Shown here piece after piece: positions 1-7,277 of a stretch of 8,912 nucleotides of DNA. A program made the position numbers and the translations under genes. Under the pieces are notes generated by a model. The model was not told where the DNA came from. It worked only from the letters and a program-made list of their open reading frames with translations, and made no database searches. Location of the stretch: contig JASLBO010000448.1 of the NCBI GenBank assembly GCA_030146605.1, positions 1 through 8,912 of the forward strand. Direction: 5' to 3'. The stretch comes from Sphingomonas sp. (GTDB lineage Bacteria > Pseudomonadota > Alphaproteobacteria > Sphingomonadales > Sphingomonadaceae). Position 1 is the stretch's first letter. Each line of letters begins with the position of its first letter.

Positions 1-390
1 GTGATGGAGAACATCCAGAACTCGCTCCAGCGGCTCGCCAGCCAGTACGGCGTCGAGATCGTCGACGTGCGGATCAAGCAGACCGAGCTGCCGACCGGCT
101 CTCCGCTCGAGAGCGCGCTCAACCGCATGGCGACCGCGCGGCGGCAGGAAGCCGCGACGATCAAGGCGCAGGGCCTCAAGGAAGCGCAGATCATCCGCGC
201 CACTGCGTCGGCGCAGGCAGCGCAGGTCTATGCCCAGGCGTTCAACAAGGATCCGGCATTCTACGATTTCTACCGCGCGATGCAGTCGTACCGGACGACC
301 TTCCTCGCGCAGAGCGAGGGCAAGGGCGACACGTCGATCATCCTGTCCCCCCAGAACAGCTATCTGCGCGAGTTCATGGGGCAACGATGA
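1..390 (+). CDS. hflC: HflC, C-terminal part (5' truncated by window edge)
   Basis: This is the C-terminal 129 residues of HflC, a membrane-anchored SPFH/band-7 protein that forms the HflK–HflC complex around the AAA protease FtsH and modulates its turnover of membrane proteins. The visible part starts inside the SPFH domain (GVEIVDVRIKQTELP, residues 18-32). It continues into the charged, Ala/Gln-rich helix typical of HflC (RRQEAATIKAQGLKEAQ region, about 47-80), then the conserved tail with FYDFYRAMQSYR and a terminal YLREFM. Known HflC proteins are roughly 290-335 residues, so more than half lies upstream. The GTG and ATG at bases 1-6 are internal codons, not starts. A degP-type protease follows 94 bases downstream on the same strand, the usual hflK-hflC-degP order, so hflK is expected just outside the window. 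Identification is firm; the truncation is only the window boundary. Confidence 0.93.
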   Translation: MMENIQNSLQRLASQYGVEIVDVRIKQTELPTGSPLESALNRMATARRQEAATIKAQGLKEAQIIRATASAQAAQVYAQAFNKDPAFYDFYRAMQSYRTTFLAQSEGKGDTSIILSPQNSYLREFMGQR

Positions 391-403
391 TCCTGCAGCT
401 TCG

Positions 404-424
404 TTCATATTCAATCGGCGTTCA
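404..424 (+). promoter_or_regulatory. TTCA direct-repeat cluster upstream of the DegP-type protease gene
   Basis: Three TTCA tetramers begin at 404, 410 and 421, so two of the intervals are 6 and 11 bases. They lie 60-80 bases before the GTG start, in the only noncoding gap between hflC and the protease gene. An 11-base spacing of direct repeats is about one helical turn, which is how many OmpR-type response regulators bind. This is pattern-based inference: I cannot assign the site to a named regulator, and three tetramers could occur by chance. Confidence 0.25.
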
Positions 425-468
425 GCAAGTGGACGCGACAAGCTGATCCGAACGCTATCCCGTCCTTT

Positions 469-475
469 GAGAGGA
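469..475 (+). promoter_or_regulatory. Ribosome binding site that supports a GTG start for the protease
   Basis: GAGAGGA lies 9 bases before the GTG at 485. The reading frame is open far upstream (to 230, overlapping hflC), so this site decides the start. From this GTG the protein begins with a clean signal peptide, whereas upstream starts would add arginine-rich out-of-frame hflC sequence. Confidence 0.75.
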
Positions 476-484
476 TTCGCCCAC

Positions 485-1984
485 GTGCGTTACGTCTACG
501 CCCTTACCACTGCCCTTGCCCTTGGTGGCGCCGCCACTGCCCTGACGCTGAATCATCCCGCGGGTGCGCAGACCGCGCAGAACGAGCCGGGTGCGATCCA
601 GGCGAGCGCGCCCCGCCCCGGCGCGCCGATGAGCTTTGCCGACATGGTCGCCAAACTCCAGCCCGCCGTCGTCAACATCTCGACGACGCAGCGCATCACC
701 GTCCAGCAGCAGAACCCGTTCCAGGGCACGCCGTTCGAGATGTTCGGCCGTGGGCAGGGCGGCCCGGTCACCCGCCAGGCCGAATCGCTCGGCTCGGGCT
801 TCCTGATCTCGGCCGATGGCTACATCGTCACCAACAACCATGTCGTCACCGCGGGCACCCGCGGCGCAGTGGTCGAGACGATCACCGTCACGCTGAACGA
901 TCGCAAGGACTATAAGGCCCGTCTGATCGGCCGTGACGCGTCTTCGGATCTCGCGGTTCTGAAGATCGAGGCCACCGGCCTGCCCTTCGTCCGGCTGGGC
1001 GATTCGAACCAGACGCGGGTAGGCGACTGGGTGGTCGCGATCGGCAGTCCGTTCGGCCTCGGCGGATCGGTGACGGCGGGCATCGTCTCGGCGCTGCATC
1101 GCTCGACCGTGGGCGGTGCGTTCGATCGCTTCATCCAGACCGACGCCTCGATCAACCGCGGCAATTCGGGTGGTCCGCTATTCGATCTCAACGGCAACGT
1201 GATCGGGATCAACTCGCAGATCCTCTCGCCGACCGGCGGCAATGTCGGCATCGGCTTCGCCATCCCGTCGACCGAAGCCAGGCCGATCCTCGATCGCCTG
1301 ATGAAGGGGCAGGCGATCCAGCGCGGCTATCTCGGCATCCAGATGCAGGATCTGACCGCCGATCTCGCCGATTCGTTCGGCGTGCCCAAGGGCAATGGCA
1401 CGATCGTCGCGCGCGTCGAGCCGGGCCAGCCTGCCGAAAAGGCAGGCATCCGCCAAGGCGACGTGATCGTCCGGGTCAACAACCGGGATGTCACCCCCGA
1501 TCAGACCTTGAGCTATCTCGTCGCCAACGTGCCCCCGGGCACGCGCATTCCGATCGAGCTGGTGCGCGACGGCCGCCGCCAGACCGTGACGCTCACCCTC
1601 GGCACCCGCCCGCCCGACGAGGAACTCGCCCAGCAGTTCGATCTCGAGGGCAATGATACCGGCCCGCAGGACAGCGAGACGATGGGCGCGGCGTCTCTCG
1701 GCATCGCCGTCACGCCGCTCACGCCGCAGATCGCGCGTCAGATCGGTGCCGACGCCAATGCACAGGGCGTGGTGGTGCTGGGCGTCGATGCGAACAGCGA
1801 CGCGGCGGGCAAGGGTCTTACCCGCGGCGACCTGATCACCACCGCGAATCGCACGCCGGTACGCACCGCGGCGGACCTCGCGCGTATTGTCGGCCAGACC
1901 AGGAGCAGCGGCGCCAGGCAGGTAATCCTGTTCGTCCAGCGCCGCGGCCAGGGCCGCTACGTGCCGGTGCAGATTCCCAACTGA
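485..1984 (+). CDS. degP: DegP/HtrA (Do) family periplasmic serine endoprotease
   Basis: A trypsin-like serine protease of the HtrA/Do type (499 residues), expected in the periplasm to degrade or hold misfolded envelope proteins. It begins with a hydrophobic signal peptide (about residues 1-28), with likely cleavage after AGA-28. The protease domain holds the full catalytic triad: His119 in TNNHVV, Asp155 in SSDLAVLKI, and Ser228 in GNSGGPL. The sequence between the signal peptide and the triad has a short NPF...FEMFGRG stretch, like loop LA of DegP/DegQ. Two PDZ domains follow: PDZ1 from about 280 (RGYLGI ligand-binding loop) to about 370, and PDZ2 from about 404 (SLGIAV) to the end. Length and two-PDZ layout match DegP/DegQ rather than single-PDZ DegS. 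The start is GTG with a GAGAGGA site 9 bases upstream. It follows hflC, suggesting a shared envelope-quality role. DegP versus DegQ or MucD naming cannot be separated from sequence alone. Confidence 0.95.
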   Translation: MRYVYALTTALALGGAATALTLNHPAGAQTAQNEPGAIQASAPRPGAPMSFADMVAKLQPAVVNISTTQRITVQQQNPFQGTPFEMFGRGQGGPVTRQAESLGSGFLISADGYIVTNNHVVTAGTRGAVVETITVTLNDRKDYKARLIGRDASSDLAVLKIEATGLPFVRLGDSNQTRVGDWVVAIGSPFGLGGSVTAGIVSALHRSTVGGAFDRFIQTDASINRGNSGGPLFDLNGNVIGINSQILSPTGGNVGIGFAIPSTEARPILDRLMKGQAIQRGYLGIQMQDLTADLADSFGVPKGNGTIVARVEPGQPAEKAGIRQGDVIVRVNNRDVTPDQTLSYLVANVPPGTRIPIELVRDGRRQTVTLTLGTRPPDEELAQQFDLEGNDTGPQDSETMGAASLGIAVTPLTPQIARQIGADANAQGVVVLGVDANSDAAGKGLTRGDLITTANRTPVRTAADLARIVGQTRSSGARQVILFVQRRGQGRYVPVQIPN

Positions 1985-2043
1985 ACCGCAGCCTTCACGG
2001 GCTGACCAATGCCCGTTTCTCCCCTAGAACCGGCTCCGAAAAC

Positions 2044-2048
2044 AGGAG
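2044..2048 (+). promoter_or_regulatory. Ribosome binding site choosing ATG 2056 over GTG 2053
   Basis: AGGAG ends 7 bases before ATG 2056 but only 4 bases before the in-frame GTG at 2053. Normal spacing favours the ATG, which shortens the protein by one residue. Confidence 0.6.
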
Positions 2049-2055
2049 TTCGGTG

Positions 2056-3666
2056 ATGGCGGGAGAGACGGGCATTTTCTTGGGCAGCGCCGGCGCCGAG
2101 CGGCAGGAGCTGGTCCTTCGCCGCGCCAACCGCCACGGGCTGATCGCCGGCGCGACCGGCACCGGCAAGACGGTGACGCTGCAAGTGCTCGCCGAGGGCT
2201 TTTCCGCGGCCGGCGTCCCGGTGTTCGTGTCCGACGTGAAGGGTGACCTCTCCGGACTCGGCATGGGCGGATCGCCGGTGGCGAAGACCCACGCCACCTT
2301 CGCGGCCCGCGCCGCCGAAATCGGCGACGCCGAATGGCGATACGGCGAACTGCCGGTGCAGCTCTGGGACCTGTTCGGCGAGCAGGGTCATCCGATCCGC
2401 GCGACGATCTCCGAAATGGGGCCGCTGCTGCTCGCGCGCCTGCTCGATCTCAACGAAACGCAGGAAGGCGTGCTCAACGTCGCCTTCCATGTCGCCGACG
2501 AAGAGGGGCTGCTGCTGCTCGACCTCGACGATCTGCAGGCGATGCTCGCGCATTGCGCGGAGCGGGCGAGCGAGCTTTCGACCAAGTTCGGCAACATCAC
2601 CAGGGCGAGCGTCGGCACGATCCAGCGCCAGTTGCTTCAGCTGCGCACGCAGGGCGCGGAGAATTTCTTCGGTGAGCCGGCGCTCGACATCAGCGAGTTC
2701 ATCCGCACCGATGATCGCGGGCGCGGCGTCGTCAATATCCTCGCGGCGGACAAATTGATGGCGAGCCCGCGGCTCTACGGCAGCTTTCTGCTGTGGATGC
2801 TCTCGGAGCTGTTCGAGACGCTTCCCGAGATCGGCGATCCCGACAAGCCGGTGCTCGTCTTCTTCTTCGACGAGGCGCACCTGCTGTTCGACGATGCGCC
2901 CAAGGCGCTGCTCGACAAGATCGAGCAGGTCGTCCGGTTGATCCGCTCGAAGGGCGTCGGAATCTATTTCGTCACCCAGAACCCGATCGACATTCCCGAG
3001 GATGTGGCGGGGCAGCTCGGCAACCGGGTGCAGCATGCGCTGCGCGCCTTCACGCCGAAGGACGCCAAAGCAGTGCGCTCGGCAGCCGAGACCTTCCGCG
3101 CCAATCCCGATCTCGACGTGGCGACCGCGATCACCGAGCTGAAGGTGGGCGAGGCTCTGGTGTCGGTGCTGCAGGAGGATGGCTCGCCCTCCCCGGTGCA
3201 GCGCACGCTCATCCGCGCGCCCGGCACCCGGGTAGGGCCGCTCGCGCCCGACGAACGCGCCGTGCTGGTCACCACCGACGCCATCGCCGACAAATACGAT
3301 CTGCTCGTCGATCGCGAATCTGCCGAAGAGATGCTCGCCGCCAAGGCCGACGAAGCCGTCGCGGCGGCCGCAGAAGCGCAGGCGGAGAGCGCGGAGGACA
3401 AGGCCGCCGCGGCGCGCGCCAGGGAGCAGGCGCGGATCGCCAAGGAGGCCCAGCGCACGCGTCTCGCCACCGAGCGCGCGCAGGCGACCGCGACATCGCC
3501 TTGGGCAAAGGTCGCGACCTCGGCGGCGCGCTCCGCCTCCTCCTCGCTCGGACGTCAGGTCGCCAACGAAGTCGGGCGCGAGATCTTCGGCGGGCGCGGA
3601 CGGCGCTCTTCCAGCCTCGGCGCGCAACTCGTGCGCGGCGTGCTGGGCGGGCTGTTCAGAGGCTGA
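2056..3666 (+). CDS. DUF853 / YjgR-like HerA-FtsK superfamily ATPase
   Basis: A 536-residue cytoplasmic P-loop ATPase of the HerA/FtsK superfamily, DUF853 branch (Escherichia coli YjgR is the familiar relative, about 500 residues). Walker A is GATGTGKT at residues 32-39. The next strand, [14 protein letters not shown], is characteristic of the group. Walker B runs through LVFFFDEAH with the acidic pair at 272-273. A sensor-like segment follows ([20 protein letters not shown]), then the [14 protein letters not shown] stretch. Residues about 421-480 are very rich in Ala, Glu, Lys and Arg and look like a coiled coil. The C-terminus is small-residue-rich, ending in VLGGLFRG. HerA proteins pump DNA with the NurA nuclease, but no nuclease is adjacent here, and the cellular role of DUF853 proteins is not established. 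It is separated from the protease gene by only 71 bases without an obvious strong terminator, so read-through is possible. Confidence 0.9.
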   Translation: MAGETGIFLGSAGAERQELVLRRANRHGLIAGATGTGKTVTLQVLAEGFSAAGVPVFVSDVKGDLSGLGMGGSPVAKTHATFAARAAEIGDAEWRYGELPVQLWDLFGEQGHPIRATISEMGPLLLARLLDLNETQEGVLNVAFHVADEEGLLLLDLDDLQAMLAHCAERASELSTKFGNITRASVGTIQRQLLQLRTQGAENFFGEPALDISEFIRTDDRGRGVVNILAADKLMASPRLYGSFLLWMLSELFETLPEIGDPDKPVLVFFFDEAHLLFDDAPKALLDKIEQVVRLIRSKGVGIYFVTQNPIDIPEDVAGQLGNRVQHALRAFTPKDAKAVRSAAETFRANPDLDVATAITELKVGEALVSVLQEDGSPSPVQRTLIRAPGTRVGPLAPDERAVLVTTDAIADKYDLLVDRESAEEMLAAKADEAVAAAAEAQAESAEDKAAAARAREQARIAKEAQRTRLATERAQATATSPWAKVATSAARSASSSLGRQVANEVGREIFGGRGRRSSSLGAQLVRGVLGGLFRG

Positions 3667-3704
3667 CAAGCGCGGTTCCGCTACGCCGTTAGCCACCCAT
3701 TCTA

Positions 3705-3816
3705 CCGTCACCCCGGCCGAAGTGCCGGGGTCCATGGTGCCGCGACGGATGGATTGGCGCCTCTTGCCCTTCCTCCAGCCTCCCGGTGGACCCCGGCACC
3801 GCGGCCGGGGTGACGG
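3705..3816. repeat. Inverted repeat element: two 30-bp hairpin arms around a 52-base centre
   Basis: The left arm (3705-3734) and right arm (3787-3816) are reverse complements at 28 of 30 positions; the only differences are two adjacent bases at the middle of each arm. Each arm is itself a palindrome: CCCCGGC and GCCGGGG with a 6-base loop (3711-3730 and 3791-3810). The unit can therefore form two small hairpins or one large stem-loop. It begins 38 bases after the ATPase stop and ends 64 bases before the OPT start. It resembles the REP/BIME class of intergenic palindromes, and the CACCCCGGC...GCCGGGGTCCA core is like repeats I recall as common in sphingomonad genomes. No T-run follows, so it is not a classic intrinsic terminator, though it could limit read-through or protect mRNA ends. 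Confidence 0.85.
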
Positions 3817-3868
3817 AGGTTAATTGCTCACACCCGCCACTTGTGCCTAAGCTCGGCGAAACGTTTCC

Positions 3869-3874
3869 AAGGAG
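3869..3874 (+). promoter_or_regulatory. Strong ribosome binding site for the OPT transporter
   Basis: AAGGAG lies 6 bases before the ATG at 3881 and is the closest match to the Shine-Dalgarno consensus in the window. It confirms the start of the transporter against the overlapping upstream frames. Confidence 0.8.
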
Positions 3875-3880
3875 AGCCGA

Positions 3881-5902
3881 ATGGCCACCGCCCCCCGCCC
3901 CCCTTCCGAACTGACATTGCGCGGCGTCTTGCTGGGGGGGGCGATCACATTGCTGTTCACCGCGGCGAACGTCTATGCGGGGCTCAAGGTCGGGCTGACC
4001 TTCGCCACCTCGATCCCTGCGGCGGTGGTCTCGATGGCGATCCTGCGCTTCTTCCGCGGCAGTTCGATCCTCGAGAACAACATCGTCCAGACGATCGCGA
4101 GCGCGGCGGGCACGCTGGCGGCGATCGTCTTCGTTCTGCCGGGGCTGATCATGGTCGGCTGGTGGTCGGGCTTCCCTTACTGGACCACCGTCGCGGTGTG
4201 CGTCACCGGCGGCGTGCTGGGCGTGATGTTCTCGGTGCCGCTGCGCCGCGCGCTGGTGACCGGTTCGGACCTTCCTTATCCCGAGGGCGTCGCCGCGGCC
4301 GAAGTGCTCAAGGTCGGATCGAACAGCCGCGCCGGCGATGTCGAGAACGCCAGGGGATTGCGCGTGCTGATGCTGGGCGCGCTCTTCTCGGGCGGCTTCG
4401 CCTTGCTCGCCAAGATGAAGCTGGTCGCCGAGGAAGCGGGCAAGAATTTCGCCGTCGGCGGCACCGCCACGGGCTTCTCGACGAGCTGGTCGATGCTGCT
4501 GATCGGCGTGGGCCATCTGGTCGGCATTTCGGTGGGCGCGGCGATGTTCTTCGGGATGATCATCTCGTGGACCACGCTCGTCCCCTGGTTCGCGTCGGGC
4601 GGCGATCTTTCGGCGGGCGTCGATGCGCTGGTCGGCGGCACCTTCCGCGGGCAGGTGCGCTTCATCGGCGCGGGGACGATCGGGGTGGCGGCGATCTGGT
4701 CGCTGCTCAAGATCATCGGGCCGATCATCGCCGGGCTGCGTTCGGCGCTGGCCGCTTCGCGGGCACGCGCCGGCGGCGAGACGCTGGCGCTCACCGAGCG
4801 CGACTTGCCGATCGGCGTCGTCGGACTGGTCACGGTCGCGATGCTGGTGCCGATCGCGTGGCTGCTGTGGAGCTTCTCCGCCGGTGGTCCGGTCCACGAT
4901 AATCCGGTGGCGGTGATCGGCGGGACGCTCGTCTACCTGCTCGTCGTCGGCGTGCTGATCGCCGCGGTGTGCGGCTATATGGCCGGCCTGATCGGCGCGT
5001 CGAACTCGCCGGTGTCGGGCGTCGGCATTCTCGCGGTGCTCGGCGCGTCGCTGTTGCTCGTGGCGATCTTCGGGCACGAGGCCGATCCGACGCGGACCAA
5101 CGCGCTGATCGCGTATGCCTTGTTCACCACGGCGATCATCTTCTCGATCGCGACGATCTCGAACGACAATCTCCAGGACCTCAAGACCGGCCAATTGGTC
5201 GGCGCGACGCCGTGGAAGCAGCAGGTCGCACTCGTGATGGGCGTCGTATTCGGCTCGCTGGCGATTCCTCTGGTGCTCGATCTGCTCAAGGACACGCTCG
5301 GCTTCGTCGGCATGCCGGGTGCGGGCCCCAACGCGCTCTCCGCACCGCAGGCCGCCTTGATCTCGTCGATCGCCAAGGGGGTGCTCGGCGGCGACATCGA
5401 CTGGGGATTGATCGGGATCGGCGCGGCGATCGGCGCGGGGGTGATCGTCCTCGACGAACTGCTCGGGCGCGCGGGCAGGATGCGCCTGCCGCCGCTCGCG
5501 GTGGGCATGGGCATCTATCTGCCGATGGCGCTCACCTTGCTGATCCCGGTCGGCGCGGTGATCGGCTATCTCTACAATCGCTGGGCAAAGCGCAGCATGA
5601 ATCCCGAATTCGCCGAGCGGATGGGGGTGCTGGCGGCGACCGGGCTGATCGTCGGTGAGAGCCTGTTCGGCGTGGCTTTTGCCGGGGTCCTGGCCTGGGC
5701 CAACCGCAACTCGCCGATCCCGCCCAACGACGCCCCTCTGGCGCTCATAAGCGCGAGCTTCGAGAAGATTGCGCTTTGGATCGCGCCGTTGCTGTTCTTC
5801 GGCCTGATCGCGCTGATCTACGCGCTCACCCGCGCAATGGTGCGCAGCACACCGCCGGCTTCCGAGCCGCCGATCGATCAGGACATCGCGACCTATCGGT
5901 GA
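3881..5902 (+). CDS. OPT-family (oligopeptide transporter) integral membrane protein
   Basis: A 673-residue polytopic inner-membrane transporter of the bacterial OPT family, related to fungal oligopeptide and plant Yellow-Stripe-Like carriers, which move small peptides or metal chelates with protons. The chain is mostly hydrophobic segments, roughly 14-16 membrane spans by eye. Family landmarks are NVYAGLKVGLTF (30-41), ENNIVQTIASAAG (65-77), DLPYPEGVAAAEVL (130-143), GLIGASNSPVSGVGI (369-383), NDNLQDLKTGQLVGATPWK (428-446), GMGIYLP (542-548) and GLIVGESLFGV (588-598). These match the bacterial TIGR00733-like subgroup in length and order. The start ATG has a good AAGGAG site. The gene stands alone: a repeat element precedes it, and a terminator shared with the opposing gene follows. 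No peptidase, siderophore gene or metal regulator is adjacent, so the substrate cannot be inferred. The frame is intact with no visible damage. Confidence 0.93.
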   Translation: MATAPRPPSELTLRGVLLGGAITLLFTAANVYAGLKVGLTFATSIPAAVVSMAILRFFRGSSILENNIVQTIASAAGTLAAIVFVLPGLIMVGWWSGFPYWTTVAVCVTGGVLGVMFSVPLRRALVTGSDLPYPEGVAAAEVLKVGSNSRAGDVENARGLRVLMLGALFSGGFALLAKMKLVAEEAGKNFAVGGTATGFSTSWSMLLIGVGHLVGISVGAAMFFGMIISWTTLVPWFASGGDLSAGVDALVGGTFRGQVRFIGAGTIGVAAIWSLLKIIGPIIAGLRSALAASRARAGGETLALTERDLPIGVVGLVTVAMLVPIAWLLWSFSAGGPVHDNPVAVIGGTLVYLLVVGVLIAAVCGYMAGLIGASNSPVSGVGILAVLGASLLLVAIFGHEADPTRTNALIAYALFTTAIIFSIATISNDNLQDLKTGQLVGATPWKQQVALVMGVVFGSLAIPLVLDLLKDTLGFVGMPGAGPNALSAPQAALISSIAKGVLGGDIDWGLIGIGAAIGAGVIVLDELLGRAGRMRLPPLAVGMGIYLPMALTLLIPVGAVIGYLYNRWAKRSMNPEFAERMGVLAATGLIVGESLFGVAFAGVLAWANRNSPIPPNDAPLALISASFEKIALWIAPLLFFGLIALIYALTRAMVRSTPPASEPPIDQDIATYR

Positions 5903-5913
5903 GGCTCGGCGAC

Positions 5914-5945
5914 AACGCCCCTCCCTGCAGGCAGGGAGGGGCGTT
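5914..5945. terminator. Bidirectional intrinsic terminator between convergent genes
   Basis: A perfect 15-bp inverted repeat (5914-5928 and 5931-5945, AACGCCCCTCCCTGC and its complement) has only AG between the arms; the innermost pairs would open to form the loop. It sits 11 bases after the OPT stop and 8 bases beyond the stop of the opposing GH130 gene. The stem is very GC-rich, followed by TTT on the + strand and by a short TT on the - strand, so it can plausibly end both transcripts even though the T-tracts are short. Confidence 0.8.
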
Positions 5946-5953
5946 TCACAGCC

Positions 5954-7240
5954 TCAGTCCATCTGCTCTAGCAGTGCCTTGATCGGCACGAACGCGAACG
6001 CCACCGAGCTGTCCGCCACCCCATACGGAATGAAGATCTTGTCGCCGTGCCGGATCGCGCCGCAGGTGTAGACGACGTTGGGCACATAGCCCTCGCGGTC
6101 CTGATCGGCCGCCGCCAGCAGCGGCTCCTTCGAGCGCGCGAGCACCTTCGACGGATCGTTCTTGTCGAGCAATGCCGCGCCGATCGAATATTTGCGCATT
6201 GCGCCGACGCCGTGGGTGAGCACCAGCCACCCCTCGGGCACTTCGATCGGCGGCCCGCAATTGCCCATCTGGACGAGCTCCCACGGATATTGCGGCTTGA
6301 TCAGCAGCTCGCCGCCTTCCCAATGCGTGATGTCTTCCGAAGTGTGGAGGAAAATGTTCTCGCCGTCCTGCCGGCCGAGCATCATGTACTTGCCGTCGAT
6401 TTTCCGCGGAAACAGCGCCATGCCCTTGTTCCGCGACGCGCCGCCGCTCATCGGCACCAGGTCGATCGCGCGCCAGTCGCGCGTGCGCATCAGCTCGGAC
6501 TGGATCACCGAGCCGTTATACGCGGTGTAGGTCCCTATCCATTCCTCGCTGCCGTCATCGTGATGGAAATGGCAGATCCGCAGATCCTCCAGCCCGTTCG
6601 ACTGCGCCTTGGTGATCGGGAAGATGACGGTGCCCGATAGCGTCGAATCGCGATGCCGATACACCGTCACCGGCCCCTCGGGCATCGTGTCCTCGTCCTC
6701 CTCGCGCGCGTCGGCGGCGGTGGCAAAGGGCGGCTCGGGGGCGAGCACCAGTTCGTTCTTGTCGGTAATGATGCCTTCGCGGAACGAAACCGAAGAGATG
6801 TGGCCCTCGCCCACCGCGCGCAGCGACATCAGAATACGCATGCTGCCCTTGGGCATGCCCGACTGATCGTAATGCGGCACCGCGCTAGGGTTCATCAAAG
6901 CCGCGGCGGCATAGCTATATTCGTGGCAGAAATAGGCGCCGAGCAGCTGGCGCTTCTCATCGCCGATGGCGCTGCCGTCGAGCTTGAGCATCGTCTCGAT
7001 CTCGTCATAGCGCGTCATGAACACGCGGCGCGTCTGCCAGTGGCGCGCCTCGAAGTCCTTGAGCACGATTTCGAGCTGGGCGCTGGCCTCGCCTGGCGAC
7101 ATCGCCAGCACTTCGCTGACGATGCGCTCCGAACGGCTCGGCCCCGCGCCATTCTGCGCCCAGGCGATATGGAACGGACGAACCACCACGCGCGAGGGAT
7201 CGGCGCGAAGCCGCAGCGTGTGATTGTACAATTCGTGCAT
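5954..7240 (-). CDS. Glycoside hydrolase family 130 enzyme (probable beta-mannoside phosphorylase)
   Basis: A 428-residue probable cytoplasmic enzyme (no signal peptide seen) of family GH130, whose members split beta-mannosides with phosphate, giving mannose 1-phosphate, or with water. The five-bladed propeller signatures are present in order: GLEDLRI (216-222, with Asp219 the expected proton donor; most members read EDPR), NKGMALFPRKIDGKY (271-285), GRQDGENIFLHTSEDITHW (289-307), GNCGPPIEV (326-334), GWLVLTHGVG (337-346), YSIGAALLDKNDPSKVLAR (351-369), VPNVVYTCG (386-394) and YGVAD (406-410). Lys272 and His343 sit where phosphate-binding residues occur in the phosphorylases, favouring phosphorolysis. 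About 200 residues precede the catalytic motif, longer than in short GH130 members, with an acidic stretch near 178-189. ATG 7240 is preceded closely by GGGGGA, a weak ribosome site, and no in-frame start codon lies in the 37-base gap upstream. It lies 37 bases after a glycosyltransferase gene, very likely co-transcribed. The linkage acted on is unknown. Confidence 0.88.
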   Translation of the reverse strand: MHELYNHTLRLRADPSRVVVRPFHIAWAQNGAGPSRSERIVSEVLAMSPGEASAQLEIVLKDFEARHWQTRRVFMTRYDEIETMLKLDGSAIGDEKRQLLGAYFCHEYSYAAAALMNPSAVPHYDQSGMPKGSMRILMSLRAVGEGHISSVSFREGIITDKNELVLAPEPPFATAADAREEDEDTMPEGPVTVYRHRDSTLSGTVIFPITKAQSNGLEDLRICHFHHDDGSEEWIGTYTAYNGSVIQSELMRTRDWRAIDLVPMSGGASRNKGMALFPRKIDGKYMMLGRQDGENIFLHTSEDITHWEGGELLIKPQYPWELVQMGNCGPPIEVPEGWLVLTHGVGAMRKYSIGAALLDKNDPSKVLARSKEPLLAAADQDREGYVPNVVYTCGAIRHGDKIFIPYGVADSSVAFAFVPIKALLEQMD

Positions 7241-7277
7241 TCGTCCCCCAACCGTCCCGGATTGCCGGCGCGCAGGG

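Noticed and set aside
387..446. A 19-codon ORF (MILQLRSYSIG...) whose ATG overlaps the hflC stop in ATGA
   Set aside because: The overlap looks like translational coupling, but the frame is very short and resembles nothing known, and the gap seems better explained as regulatory DNA before the protease gene.
1989..2004. Small hairpin CAGCC-TTCACG-GGCTG after the protease gene
   Set aside because: The stem is only 5 bp with no T-run, which is too weak to call a terminator.
3421..3500. Ala/Arg-rich stretch near the end of the ATPase considered as a possible frameshift or low-complexity insertion
   Set aside because: The frame continues cleanly into a sensible C-terminal tail, and such coiled regions are plausible in this family.
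1957..3735. A 592-codon open frame on the - strand opposite the DUF853 ATPase gene
   Set aside because: It is Arg/Gly/Ala/Leu-rich low-information sequence with no recognisable motif, and it mirrors a well-supported + strand gene. Long antisense frames are expected at this GC content.
3824..3853. Possible promoter TTGCTC with TAAGCT 18 bases later, upstream of the OPT gene
   Set aside because: The -10 part matches the consensus at only about half the positions and the spacing is at the edge of the usual range; this is not distinguishable from chance.
3689..5194. A 501-codon open frame on the - strand opposite the OPT gene
   Set aside because: The translation is dominated by Arg, Asp, His and Gln, as expected when hydrophobic codons are read in reverse. 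No domain is visible.
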